Shown in pieces: positions 37,776-46,121 of a stretch of 64,000 nt of DNA. Every line of letters begins with the position of its first letter. Within the stretch, counting starts at the first letter, position 1. The translations under genes were made by a program, and so were the position numbers. Under the pieces are notes generated by a model. That model was not told where the DNA came from. It saw nothing but the letters and a program-made list of their open reading frames with translations, and searched no databases. The stretch spans positions 2,356,001-2,420,000 of the forward strand of contig NZ_CP038266.1 in assembly GCF_004564355.1 (NCBI RefSeq), in the 5' to 3' direction. The stretch is from Microbacterium wangchenii (GTDB lineage Bacteria; Actinomycetota; Actinomycetes; Actinomycetales; Microbacteriaceae).

Positions 37776-37833
37776 CCGTCGCGGGCGTGCGGCGCCGGCG
37801 AGCGGCCCGCGCCGGCCCGGCGGTCGTCGCGCG

Positions 37834-37915
37834 CCCGAACTCCGCAAGAACACGCCGGATACCGGCCGAACAGCGGGTGGAACCGGTTGCGGCCGCCAAA
37901 CTTGAGGAGTTCGGG
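37834..37915. repeat. 82-bp palindromic repeat, copy 1
   Basis: Bounded by perfect 10-bp inverted ends CCCGAACTCC/GGAGTTCGGG, then CAAG/CTTG after one mismatch, and an inner ACCGG/CCGGT pairing. The whole unit can therefore fold as one long interrupted hairpin. It matches copy 2 (38090-38171) at 79 of 82 positions. Confidence 0.88.
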
Positions 37916-38022
37916 TCGGGCTCACGCTCCCCCGCGCCGCTGTTGTGCCGGGCTGCCGCGCGGGCGGGGTCGGGCTCACGCTCCCCCGCGCCGCTGTTGT
38001 GCCGGGCTGCCGCGCGGGCGGG
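37915..38022. repeat. Perfect 54-bp tandem direct repeat, two units
   Basis: Units 37915-37968 and 37969-38022 are identical. Each begins GTCGGGCTCACG and ends GCGCGGGCGGG, with a CCCGCGC/GCGCGGG inverted pair inside, so each can form its own hairpin. The first base of unit one is the last base of the 82-bp palindrome. Confidence 0.9.
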
Positions 38023-38089
38023 GGCGGGCGGGCAGGCCGCATCGTCGCGATCGCGGGCGCGCTGCGAACAGGGGCGGCGCCGGCGGATG

Positions 38090-38171
38090 CCCAAACTCCG
38101 CAAGAACACGCCGGATACCGGCCGAACAGCGGGCGGAACCGGTTGCGGCCGCCGAACTTGAGGAGTTCGGG
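38090..38171. repeat. 82-bp palindromic repeat, copy 2
   Basis: Same orientation as copy 1, with three substitutions (positions 4, 45 and 65 of the unit). The change at position 4 creates one mismatch in the terminal 10-bp inverted repeat. It ends 72 bp from the tatB stop on the opposite strand. Confidence 0.88.
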
Positions 38172-38242
38172 CGGGACGCCCACCTGAGGCGCGTGTTGAC
38201 GTCGCACGCGGGCGAGGGCGACGCGGGTCAGGCGGCTCCGGG

Positions 38243-38623
38243 TCAGGTGGCTTCGGAGTCGAACGGCGGCGCTTCGCCGGCGCGGAACGCCGGGGGCGAG
38301 GGCGGCGGCGCGGCGGCGGATGCGGCGACCCCGGCGACGGCGGCGGTGCGCACCGTGGCCACCGGCGCGTCCTCCAGCAGCGCCTCGCGGATGATGCGCC
38401 GCGGGTCGTACTGGCGGGGGTCGAGCTTGCGCCAGTCGACCTCGTCGAACTCCGGGCCCATCTCCTCCCGCATGCGGGAACGGGCGCCCTGGGCCATGTC
38501 ACGGGCACGCACGGCCAAGCGGGCGAGGTTCTCGGCATACCGGGGCAGACGCTCCGGCCCGATGAGCATCGCTGCGATCAGGCCGATCAGCAGCAGCTTC
38601 TCGATCGTGAGCCCGAAGAACAT
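38243..38623 (-). CDS. tatB: Twin-arginine translocase subunit TatB
   Basis: A 126-residue TatA/B-family protein with an N-terminal membrane helix (about 7-24, LTIEKLLLIGLIAAMLIGPERLP). The conserved GPERLP hinge and an amphipathic helix follow (LARLAVRARDMAQGARSRMREEMG). The extended Asp/Arg-rich region and DPRQYDPRRIIREAL segment favour TatB over TatA. The C-terminal Ala/Pro tail is low in complexity. It is divergent from the O-methyltransferase gene. Confidence 0.92.
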   Translation of the reverse strand: MFFGLTIEKLLLIGLIAAMLIGPERLPRYAENLARLAVRARDMAQGARSRMREEMGPEFDEVDWRKLDPRQYDPRRIIREALLEDAPVATVRTAAVAGVAASAAAPPPSPPAFRAGEAPPFDSEAT

Positions 38624-38694
38624 GTCTTCAGGTTACCCGCCGCGCCTCGGCGATCGGCGGGACGTCGCCGCGTAGTCTGTCCGAGGAGGTCGGC

Positions 38695-39333
38695 ATGAGC
38701 GGAACAGAGGCGAATCAGCGGTTCGTTCTCGAGGCGACGGTGGAGCCCGAGCACATCGCGCGGGCGCGCGCGCACGCTCTGGAACTGGGCGCCGACCCGA
38801 TCAGCCCGCCCATCGGCGCGCAGATCGCGGTCCTGGCCGCAGCCTCCCGCGCCCTGAACATCGTGGAGATCGGCACCGGTGGCGGTGTCTCGGGCCTGTG
38901 GCTGCTGCACGGTTCGCCGCGCGCGACCCTCACGACCATCGACAGCGAGCCCGAGCACCTCGGCGCCGCGCGCGCGGCGTTCGCCGAGGCACGCATCCCG
39001 GCCGCGCGGGCGCGCTTCATCACCGGGCGCGCCTCCGACGTCCTCCCCCGGATGAACGAGGCGTCCTACGACATCGTCTTCGTCGACGCCGAGCCGGAGG
39101 GCGTCATCGAGTACGTCGAGCACGGGCTGCGCCTCATCCGTGCGGGCGGGACGGTGCTGGTGCCGCGTGTCCTGGCCGGTGGCGCCGTGGCCGACCCCGT
39201 GCGCCGCGACCCCGTCACGACGGCCTATCGGTCCCTCATCCAGGAGACCCAGTCCTCCCCGGCCGTCATCGGTGCGCTGTCCACCTCGGCCGAGGGCCTG
39301 CTGCAGCTCACCTCGATCACCGAGGGCCGCTGA
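38695..39333 (+). CDS. Class I SAM-dependent O-methyltransferase (CCoAMT-like)
   Basis: A 212-residue methyltransferase like Rv1220c. The SAM-binding motif I is VEIGTGGGVSGLW, motif II ends LTTIDSEPEHL, and VFVDAEPEGVIEYVEHGLRLI holds the metal/catalytic Asp region. This small family methylates catechol-like or unknown acceptors in vivo. ATG at 38695 follows GAGG by a few bases. Its neighbourhood (tatB, mrp, DUF3117) is conserved in actinobacteria. Confidence 0.9.
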   Translation: MSGTEANQRFVLEATVEPEHIARARAHALELGADPISPPIGAQIAVLAAASRALNIVEIGTGGGVSGLWLLHGSPRATLTTIDSEPEHLGAARAAFAEARIPAARARFITGRASDVLPRMNEASYDIVFVDAEPEGVIEYVEHGLRLIRAGGTVLVPRVLAGGAVADPVRRDPVTTAYRSLIQETQSSPAVIGALSTSAEGLLQLTSITEGR

Positions 39334-39337
39334 CGCG

Positions 39338-39371
39338 AGAACGGCCGGCCCCCGAAGGGACCGACCGTTCT
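39338..39371. terminator. Hairpin between O-methyltransferase and DUF3117 genes
   Basis: AGAACGG/CCGTTCT (39338-39344 with 39365-39371) plus CGG/CCG inside pair across a C-rich loop, 5 bases after the methyltransferase stop. The DUF3117 gene ends 23 bases further on from the other side, so it can serve both. Confidence 0.55.
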
Positions 39372-39393
39372 GCTGCCGTGGAGGCGCCGGGCG

Positions 39394-39564
39394 TCACGCG
39401 CCGACGACACCGCCCAGCACGTCGTAGAGTTCTTTGGCTTCGGCGTCGTTGACCGAAACGACGAGACGGCCCCCGCCCTCGAGCGGGACACGGACGATGA
39501 TGAGGCGCCCCTCCTTCACAGCCTCCATCGGTCCGTCACCGGTTCTCGGCTTCATGGCTGCCAT
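39394..39564 (-). CDS. DUF3117 family small protein (56 residues)
   Basis: Short gene starting MAAMKPRTGDGPMEAVKEGR, with the conserved VPLEGGGRLVVSV core and an ELYDVLGGVVGA end. This matches the actinobacterial DUF3117 family, whose members are all about 55 residues. AAGGGAG lies 6 bases before the ATG. It is easily missed because of its length. Function is unknown; its position between the O-methyltransferase and a membrane glycosyltransferase is unremarkable. Confidence 0.88.
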   Translation of the reverse strand: MAAMKPRTGDGPMEAVKEGRLIIVRVPLEGGGRLVVSVNDAEAKELYDVLGGVVGA

Positions 39565-39648
39565 TGCGGGCTCCCTTTCGTCATAGGTCGCTCCTAGTTT
39601 ATCGTGCTAGCCGTCTGTGGTGGCACGTTGTCCCCGGGCGCGGCGACC

Positions 39649-40857
39649 TCAGGGGATCTGCCAGTACGTGTTGCCGAGGGCGTACATGTTGTAGATCCAC
39701 CACCACTGGCCCACCAGGCCCGCCACCAGGACGCCGATCCGCCACGCCGGGGAGCGGGGAGCGGCGAGGGCGCCCACCAGAGGGGCGAGGGGGAACAGGA
39801 GGCGGAAGATGCTCGACTGCGGGAAGAACACCGCCACCAGGTACACGAGGTAGGCGGCCGACCATAGCCGCACCTCCACCCCGAGTCGCCGCACGTGCGG
39901 CTCGAACAGCAGGGCGGCGGCGACCGCGGCCACCAGCACGCCGAGCGCGATGTACCCGGCGATCGCGTCGAGCCCCCACGCCTGGAACCAGAATGCGGCG
40001 GCGGCGGGGAATCCTTCGAACGGCACGAAGACCCCGGATGCATCGGGGATCCAGTTGCGCCGCCACGCCAGCTCGGTCGCGAGGTAGGCGCCGGGGTCGC
40101 CGGTGATGATCGCCGCGACCCCCTGCCACGCGAACCCCACCCCGGTGGCGAGGGCCCCGAGGGCGACGATGTGGACGATCTCCGACACCGGCAGCGGCTC
40201 TGCACGGCGGCGGATCCAGCGCCAGATGCCGAACAGTCCGAGGAACAGCGCGAAGGCGAGGATGCCGGGACGTGTGAAGCCCATCACCGGCACGAGCGCG
40301 TACAGCCACCCGTAGCGTCGCCGGACGACGCACGTGAGGGCCAGCAGCAGGAGGAACACGAACAGCGCCTCGGCGTACGCGATCTGGAAGAGCGCGCCCA
40401 GCGGCCCCGCCGCGAAGAACGCGACGGCCCAGATGGATGCGGCCGGCCCCAGTCGCGGGTGCAGGAGCCGGTGCAGCGCCCAGCAGGCGCCGTAGCCGGC
40501 GAGCAGCGAGATGACCACGGCCCCCGCACCCCAGGAGCCGAGCAGTGCGCCCAGGCCCGCCGCGAGGTAGGCGTACAGGGGCATGAACGCCCACGCGTTC
40601 TCGGCCACGGCGCCGGATTCCGTCAGCGGCAGGTCGGCGGGGTACCCGTTGACGGCGGCGAACCAGTACCACTGCCCGTCCCAGCCGAGAGCCAGATCGG
40701 CGATCGTGGCATCAGGACCGAACCGCGACCCCGGGCCCGACAGCGCGGCGGCGAGGACGAAGAACGCCGTCGTGACCACTCGCGCGGCGAGGTAGACGAC
40801 GGCGACGACCGCCGCGTCCGGCAGCCGGCGCCCCCGCGTCAGGGGGCGCTCAGCCAC
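39649..40857 (-). CDS. GT-C type mannosyltransferase-family membrane protein
   Basis: A 402-residue integral membrane protein with about ten helices. The first extracytoplasmic loop contains [18 protein letters not shown] followed by NGYPADLP, the WDGxWY...GYP signature of PIG-V/PF04188-like mannosyltransferases that use polyprenyl-phosphate sugars. Basic loops such as RRRYG and RRRAEP face the cytosol. GTG at 40857 overlaps the dapE 3' end by 19 bp, so it is probably co-transcribed with dapE. Acceptor and sugar are unknown. Confidence 0.85.
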   Translation of the reverse strand: MAERPLTRGRRLPDAAVVAVVYLAARVVTTAFFVLAAALSGPGSRFGPDATIADLALGWDGQWYWFAAVNGYPADLPLTESGAVAENAWAFMPLYAYLAAGLGALLGSWGAGAVVISLLAGYGACWALHRLLHPRLGPAASIWAVAFFAAGPLGALFQIAYAEALFVFLLLLALTCVVRRRYGWLYALVPVMGFTRPGILAFALFLGLFGIWRWIRRRAEPLPVSEIVHIVALGALATGVGFAWQGVAAIITGDPGAYLATELAWRRNWIPDASGVFVPFEGFPAAAAFWFQAWGLDAIAGYIALGVLVAAVAAALLFEPHVRRLGVEVRLWSAAYLVYLVAVFFPQSSIFRLLFPLAPLVGALAAPRSPAWRIGVLVAGLVGQWWWIYNMYALGNTYWQIP

Positions 40858-41915
40858 GCCCGCAGACCGCGTTCGACCGACACGATCTGCGCCAGCGGCA
40901 CGCGCTCCTCGTCGTGGTGGGCCAGGTGCGGGTCGCCCGGTCCGTAGTTCACCGCGGGCACGCCCATCGCCGAGAAGCGCGCGACATCCGTCCACCCGTA
41001 CTTGGGCCTGGGCTCGGCGCCGACGGCCGCGACGAATTCCTGCGCGAGCGGCGCGTCCAGGCCGGGGCGGGCACCGGGGGCGAGGTCGACCACCTCGACC
41101 TCGAAGCCGGCGAACACATCGTGCACGTGCTGCGTGGCCTCCTCGGCGGTGCGGCTGGGGGCGAAGCGGTAGTTCACCTCCACCTCGCACGCGTCGGGGA
41201 TGACGTTGCCCGCGACGCCGCCGGAGATCCGCACGGCGTTGAGCCCTTCGCGGTACACCAGGCCCTCCACCTCGACATCGCGGGGGCGGTACTCCGCGAG
41301 GCGCGCGAGGATCGGAGCGGCGCGATGGATGGCGTTCTCCCCGACCCACGCGCGGGCACTGTGCGCTCGGACGCCGGTCGTGCGCACGAGGGCGCGCAGA
41401 TTGCCGTTGCATCCGCCTTCGACCTCGCCGTTGGAGGGCTCCCCCAGGATCGCGAAGTCGCCGGCGAACAGCTCCGGTCGCGTCCGCGAGAGGCGGGTGA
41501 GGCCGTTCAGGTCCGCGTCGACCTCCTCGTGGTCGTACCACATCCAGGTGATGTCGACCCGGGGAGCGACGAGTTCGGCGGCCAAGCGCAGCTGCACCGC
41601 GACGCCCGCCTTCATGTCGACCGTGCCACGCCCCCACAGGTACGCCTCACCGTCGACGTCGATGTCGCGCGTGGGCAGGTTGTCGTGAATCGGCACCGTG
41701 TCGATGTGGCCGGCGATGACCACCCGCTGGGCGCGGCCGAGATCCGTGCGCGCGATGATCGTGTCACCCTCGCGCAGCACCTCCAGGTGCGGCAGGGCGC
41801 GGACGGCGGCCTCGATGGCGTCGGCGAGCGGGGTCTCCTCCCCCGACACGCTGGGGATGTCGCAGATCACGCGGGTCAGGTCGACGGAGGATGCGGTGAG
41901 GTCGAGGTCGGGCAC
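40839..41915 (-). CDS. dapE: Succinyl-diaminopimelate desuccinylase
   Basis: Di-zinc M20 amidohydrolase of 358 residues that releases succinate from N-succinyl-LL-DAP, the last committed succinylase-branch step. Metal ligands are visible as H70 and D72 (AGHIDTVP), D100 (GTVDMKAG), E130/E131 ([12 protein letters not shown]) and the C-terminal HLAHHDEE. The dimerisation insert is in its normal place. GTG at 41915 has GGGGAG upstream. It is divergent from dapD across 57 bp, the arrangement also seen in mycobacteria. Confidence 0.93.
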   Translation of the reverse strand: MPDLDLTASSVDLTRVICDIPSVSGEETPLADAIEAAVRALPHLEVLREGDTIIARTDLGRAQRVVIAGHIDTVPIHDNLPTRDIDVDGEAYLWGRGTVDMKAGVAVQLRLAAELVAPRVDITWMWYDHEEVDADLNGLTRLSRTRPELFAGDFAILGEPSNGEVEGGCNGNLRALVRTTGVRAHSARAWVGENAIHRAAPILARLAEYRPRDVEVEGLVYREGLNAVRISGGVAGNVIPDACEVEVNYRFAPSRTAEEATQHVHDVFAGFEVEVVDLAPGARPGLDAPLAQEFVAAVGAEPRPKYGWTDVARFSAMGVPAVNYGPGDPHLAHHDEERVPLAQIVSVERGLRAWLSAP

Positions 41916-41972
41916 TCCCCGATCCTACCGAGGCGGATCGGCGCGGCCGAGGGCGGGCGGTACCGTGGAGGG

Positions 41973-42929
41973 ATGAGCGATGAGCGGTGGATGTGGGGTG
42001 TCGGGCTCGCCACGGTGTCCGGCGACGGCACGGTGCTGGACACGTGGTATCCGGAGCCGGCCCTGGGCCGCCTGCCGATGGGGTTCAACCCGGCCATGCC
42101 GCCCGCCGGGCTGGAGCAGTTCGCCGTTGACGACGCGCGCCGCGCGGTGTCGGTCGAGGTCGTGACGCGGGAGATCGACCTGGATGCGCCGCCCACCTCG
42201 ACTTCGGACGCATACCTCCGGCTGCACGCGCTGTCGCACCGTCTGGTGCGCCCCAACGAGGTGAACCTCGACGGCATCTTCGCGCATCTCCCGAACGTGG
42301 CGTGGACGACTGCGGGCCCGATGCATCCCGACGACGCGACGCGGCTGCGCCCGATCCTCCTGCGCGAGGGCGTGCAGGTGCAGGGCCTGGACAAGTTCCC
42401 GCGCCTGCTGGACTACGTCACGCCGCCGGGCGTCCGCATCGCGGATGCGTCGCGCGTGCGGCTGGGCGCCTACCTCTCCCCGGGCACGACCGTCATGCAC
42501 GAGGGCTTCGTCAACTTCAACGCCGGGACCCTGGGCGCCTCGATGGTCGAGGGGCGCATCTCGCAGGGCGTCGTCGTCGGGGACGGCAGCGACATCGGGG
42601 GCGGCGCCTCGGTCATGGGAACCCTCTCCGGCGGCGGGACGCACCGCGTGTCGATCGGTGCGCGGACGCTCCTCGGCGCGAACGCGGGCATCGGCATCTC
42701 GCTCGGCGACGACTGCGTCGTGGAGGCCGGGCTGTACGTGACCGCCGGGACCAAGATCCGCCTCGCGGGTGAGGCCCCCCGGCCCGACGGGACGCACCCC
42801 GTCGTGAAGGGCGCGGAGCTCTCCGGCCGGCCGGGCCTGCTCTTCCGCCGCAACTCCCTCACCGGCGCGGTCGAGGCGGTCCGGCGCGAGGGCGTCGGCG
42901 TGGTGCTCAACGACGCACTGCACGCCTGA
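41973..42929 (+). CDS. dapD: Tetrahydrodipicolinate N-succinyltransferase
   Basis: Converts tetrahydrodipicolinate and succinyl-CoA to the N-succinyl-keto intermediate. The 318-residue actinobacterial form has an N-terminal domain and a left-handed beta-helix hexapeptide region (about 145-265: [46 protein letters not shown]). The active-site acid lies in [14 protein letters not shown] abuts the ATG. It pairs with divergent dapE and acts before the dapC product at 46122-47228. It stops 3 bp from the convergent permease. Confidence 0.94.
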   Translation: MSDERWMWGVGLATVSGDGTVLDTWYPEPALGRLPMGFNPAMPPAGLEQFAVDDARRAVSVEVVTREIDLDAPPTSTSDAYLRLHALSHRLVRPNEVNLDGIFAHLPNVAWTTAGPMHPDDATRLRPILLREGVQVQGLDKFPRLLDYVTPPGVRIADASRVRLGAYLSPGTTVMHEGFVNFNAGTLGASMVEGRISQGVVVGDGSDIGGGASVMGTLSGGGTHRVSIGARTLLGANAGIGISLGDDCVVEAGLYVTAGTKIRLAGEAPRPDGTHPVVKGAELSGRPGLLFRRNSLTGAVEAVRREGVGVVLNDALHA

Positions 42930-42932
42930 GCG

Positions 42933-44537
42933 TCAGAACACCAGGTAGAGGGTGAAGCTCCAGAGGCAGATGACGGCGAGCATCCCCAGGCTGTAGAGGA
43001 TCGACGCGCGCAGGATCTCGCTCTCCCTCCCCGACAGCCCCACCGCCCCGGCGGCGATCGCGATGGACTGGGGCGAGATCACCTTGCCGGTGTTGCCACC
43101 CGCCGTGTTCCCGGCGACGGTGAGCGCCGGATCGGCGCCGATCCCCTCCGCGGTGACCACCTGCAGCGGCGCGAAGAGTGTGTTGTTGTTGACGACGGAG
43201 CCGGTGAGGAACACCCCGATCCAGCCGATGATGGGTGCCAGCAGTGGTACGACGGGGCCGAGTGCGGCCAGCGCCGACCCCATGGAGCTCGACCCGCCGG
43301 AGTAGTTCGCGATGTTCGCGAGCGCCAGGATGAGCGCGATCAGCACGAGCGCCTGCCACAGGGTGCGCAGCGTCCCCCCGAGCTCGCGGAACAGCACCTT
43401 CGCGTCGATGTTCGGTGTCGTCAGCGCCGACACGATCACCGCCAGGAGGATCGCCGTGCCGGTGGCGTTCAGCGGCGTGAAGTCCCACGTGGCGGTCACC
43501 GGATCGCCCGCGGCGTTGGCGATCTCCCCGGTGAGCCCGGGGATCGCGAAGGGGAAGACGGCACCGGCGAGCGGGCCGCCGGCCGAGAACAGACCCTTGA
43601 ACGCCGGGAGGCTCCAGATGAGGACGAACGCGGTGAGGATGTAGAAGGGGCTCCACGCGACCGCGATCGCCCGGACGCCGTGCCGCTCGATCACGGGCGC
43701 CGCGCCGCCGTCCTCGCGGAAGTGGCTGCGGGGCTGCCACACCCGTCCGAGCGCGAACAGGGCCACCATCGCCCCCAGACCCGCGCCGATGTCGGCCAGC
43801 TCCGGGCCGAGGAACCACAGCACGCCGCCCTGGATGCCGTTGAAGACGATCGTCACGGTGAGGGTCGCCGGCAGCGTCTCCTTCAGGCCTCGCCATCCGT
43901 CCAGGATCATCACGAGCAGGAACGGGATCAGGATCGTCAACGGCTGGAGGATCACGACCATCGACCGCGACAGGATCGTGAGGTCGATGCCGGTGACCTG
44001 CGACGCCACGATCACCGGGATGCCGATGGCGCCGTACGCGCCGGCTGCGGCGTTGGCGACGAGGCAGATCATGGCCGCCTTGACCGGGCGGAAACCCAGC
44101 TGCACGAGCAGGGCGGCGCAGATGGCGATGGGCACGCCGAACCCGGCGGCGCCTTCGAGGAAGGCCCCGAAGGCGAAGCTGATGAGGAGCACCTGGATGC
44201 GCTGGTCGGGCGATATCCCGCCGATCGACGAGCGGATGACATCGAACCTGCCACTGGCGACGGCGAGACGGTACAGCCACACCGCCATGACGATGATGTA
44301 GGCGATCGGCCAGATCGCCGTGAGCACACCGATCAGACCCGCACCGGCCACGGCCGATCCCGGCATCCCGAACGCCCAGAGGGCGACGACGATCTCAGCG
44401 ACCAGCGCGATGACCGCGGCGATGATGCCCTTGAGCTTGAGCACCACGAGGCAGAACAGGAACAGCAGGATCGGGATCGCCGCCACGAGCGCCGACAGCC
44501 ACAAACTCCCGAGAGGGTCGGTCGTCTGCTCCCACAT
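42933..44537 (-). CDS. L-lactate permease-family transporter (LctP/LldP)
   Basis: A 534-residue transporter with 12-14 hydrophobic helices and the family motifs FGAFLEGAAGFGVPIAI (near residue 120) and GVFLTGSVVNNNTLFAPLQ near the C-terminus. Family members import L- or D-lactate or glycolate with protons. No lactate dehydrogenase gene is adjacent. It follows citrate synthase in the same direction with a 101-bp gap, so lactate use and TCA entry may be co-expressed. Substrate is inferred from family. Confidence 0.9.
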   Translation of the reverse strand: MWEQTTDPLGSLWLSALVAAIPILLFLFCLVVLKLKGIIAAVIALVAEIVVALWAFGMPGSAVAGAGLIGVLTAIWPIAYIIVMAVWLYRLAVASGRFDVIRSSIGGISPDQRIQVLLISFAFGAFLEGAAGFGVPIAICAALLVQLGFRPVKAAMICLVANAAAGAYGAIGIPVIVASQVTGIDLTILSRSMVVILQPLTILIPFLLVMILDGWRGLKETLPATLTVTIVFNGIQGGVLWFLGPELADIGAGLGAMVALFALGRVWQPRSHFREDGGAAPVIERHGVRAIAVAWSPFYILTAFVLIWSLPAFKGLFSAGGPLAGAVFPFAIPGLTGEIANAAGDPVTATWDFTPLNATGTAILLAVIVSALTTPNIDAKVLFRELGGTLRTLWQALVLIALILALANIANYSGGSSSMGSALAALGPVVPLLAPIIGWIGVFLTGSVVNNNTLFAPLQVVTAEGIGADPALTVAGNTAGGNTGKVISPQSIAIAAGAVGLSGRESEILRASILYSLGMLAVICLWSFTLYLVF

Positions 44538-44638
44538 CGCCGCCTCCGCTCGTGCGGATTCGTCCCGCGGTCCACAAAGTACCCGGGGCGGCGGCCGGGG
44601 TCACCCCCTGGCGGTGCCGGCGGGACGAACGACCCGGA

Positions 44639-45934
44639 TCAGACCCCGGGGTACTGGCGCTCGGTGGCCCCGGTGTACAGCTGCTGCGGGCGCCCGATCT
44701 TCGTCTGCGCGTCGCCCTGCATCTCGCGCCAGTGCGCGAGCCAGCCCGGAAGACGGCCGATGGCGAAGAGCACCGTGAACATGCGGGTCGGGAAGCCCAT
44801 CGCCTTGTAGATGACGCCCGTGTAGAAGTCCACGTTCGGGTAGAGGCGACGTTCCTTGAAGTAGTCGTCGCTGAGGGCGATCTCCTCGAGCTCCTTCGCC
44901 AGGTCCAGCAGCGGGTCGCTCACGCCGAGGGCTTCGAGCACCTCGTCGGCCGACTCCTTGACGAGCTTGGCGCGGGGGTCGTAGTTCTTGTAGACCCGGT
45001 GGCCGAAGCCCATGAGCTTGACCCCGTCCTCCTTGTTCTTCACCCGCTCCACGAACCGCTCGACACTCTCGCCGGAATCGCGGATGCGTCCGAGCATGTC
45101 GAGCACGGCCTCGTTCGCGCCGCCGTGCAGCGGCCCGTAGAGCGCGTTGATGCCGGCCGAGATGGAGGAGAACTGGTTGGCCCCCGTCGACCCGACCAGC
45201 CGCACCGTGGAGGTGGACGCGTTCTGCTCGTGGTCTTCGTGCAGGATGAGCAGCCGCTCCAGGGCGCGCGACATCACCGCGTTGACGTCGTAGTCCTCGC
45301 TGAGCACTCCGAAGTTGAGCTTGAGGAAGTTGTCCACGAAGCCGAGGGAGTTGTCGGGGTACAGGAAAGCCTGCCCGACGCTCTTCTTGTGCGCGTAGGC
45401 GGCGATCACCGGGAGCTTGGCCAGCATCCGCACGGTGTTCAGCTCGACGTGCTCGGGGTTGTGGGGGTCGGACTCGTTCTCGTAGTACGTCGAGAGGGCC
45501 GCCGTGGCCGCCGAGAGCACCGACATCGGGTGCGCGGTGTGCGGGAGGGCGGAGAAGAAGCGCTTGAGGTCTTCGTGCAGCAGCGTGTGACGGCGGATGC
45601 GCTCGTCGAAGGCGGACAGTTCGTCGGCGGTGGGCAGCTCGCCGTAGATCAGCAGCCACGCCACCTCGAGGTACGTGCTGTTCTTGGCCAGCTGCTCGAT
45701 CGGATAGCCGCGGTAGCGGAGGATCCCCTGGTCGCCGTCGATGAAGGTGATCGCCGACTTCGTGGCCGCGGTGTTGACGAAGCCGTAGTCCAGCGTCGTG
45801 TGGCCGGTCTGCCGCATGAAGGTCGAGATGTCGACACTCGGCGTGCCGTCGGTGCCGTTCAGCACCGGGAATTCAGCCGTCCGATCACCCACCGTGAAGG
45901 TGGCCTTCTGATCCTGGTTTCCCGCGTCGCTCAC
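44639..45934 (-). CDS. gltA: Citrate synthase
   Basis: Condenses acetyl-CoA and oxaloacetate, 431 residues, the long hexameric bacterial type. Catalytic residues are H270 (GPLHGGANEA), H312 (MGFGHRVYKNYDPRA) and D369 (YPNVDFYTG). The N-terminal beta domain (TFTVGDRTAEFPVL) is typical of NADH-sensitive Gram-negative-like enzymes, also found in actinobacteria. GTG at 45934 has AAGGAGG five bases upstream, which rules out the longer in-frame extension. It lies 187 bp from dapC on the same strand. Confidence 0.96.
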   Translation of the reverse strand: MSDAGNQDQKATFTVGDRTAEFPVLNGTDGTPSVDISTFMRQTGHTTLDYGFVNTAATKSAITFIDGDQGILRYRGYPIEQLAKNSTYLEVAWLLIYGELPTADELSAFDERIRRHTLLHEDLKRFFSALPHTAHPMSVLSAATAALSTYYENESDPHNPEHVELNTVRMLAKLPVIAAYAHKKSVGQAFLYPDNSLGFVDNFLKLNFGVLSEDYDVNAVMSRALERLLILHEDHEQNASTSTVRLVGSTGANQFSSISAGINALYGPLHGGANEAVLDMLGRIRDSGESVERFVERVKNKEDGVKLMGFGHRVYKNYDPRAKLVKESADEVLEALGVSDPLLDLAKELEEIALSDDYFKERRLYPNVDFYTGVIYKAMGFPTRMFTVLFAIGRLPGWLAHWREMQGDAQTKIGRPQQLYTGATERQYPGV

Positions 45935-46077
45935 TGCGCCTCCTTGCGATTTCTGGTCGCGCCCATCAGGTCGCCCCGGAGGCGGGTCGGTGCTCGCCGG
46001 GTCGGCACGGACGACGCGGAAGGTCACCTCATCCCCGTGCTCGTACAGCCTAATGTGCCCGCGCGGGTACTGCGGAC

Positions 46078-46097
46078 ACGGCCAAAGGAACGGCCGT
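46078..46097. terminator. Short hairpin downstream of dapC
   Basis: ACGGCC/GGCCGT stem of 6 bp (46078-46083 with 46092-46097), about 25 bases past the minus-strand dapC stop and before the gltA leader. It is weak but well placed. Confidence 0.35.
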
Positions 46098-46121
46098 CCT
46101 GATGGCTCGGGTCGCCAACGC

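Larger units (their letters stand above)
37776..38242. other. Non-coding gap with nested repeats between mrp and tatB
   Basis: The only gene-free stretch over 300 bp. It lies between two convergent gene ends. From left to right it holds a short GC-rich lead, an 82-bp palindromic repeat, a perfect 54-bp tandem duplication, about 67 bp of unique GC-rich sequence, a second 82-bp palindrome in the same orientation, and about 70 bp before the tatB stop. No credible coding frame, RNA gene or promoter was seen. Confidence 0.8.

Noticed and set aside
37915..38171. Possible CRISPR array
   Set aside because: Two adjacent 54-bp units with no spacers and two palindromes of 82 bp with unequal intervening sequence do not form a repeat-spacer array; no cas genes are present.
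37762..38538. Coding frames through the repeat gap with repeated amino-acid blocks
   Set aside because: The amino-acid repeats simply mirror the 54-bp and 82-bp DNA repeats; frames run through tatB in antisense and lack starts with ribosome binding sites.
45935..46121. Promoter boxes in the gltA leader
   Set aside because: Only a TAGGCT-like -10 was found, with no -35 at acceptable spacing.
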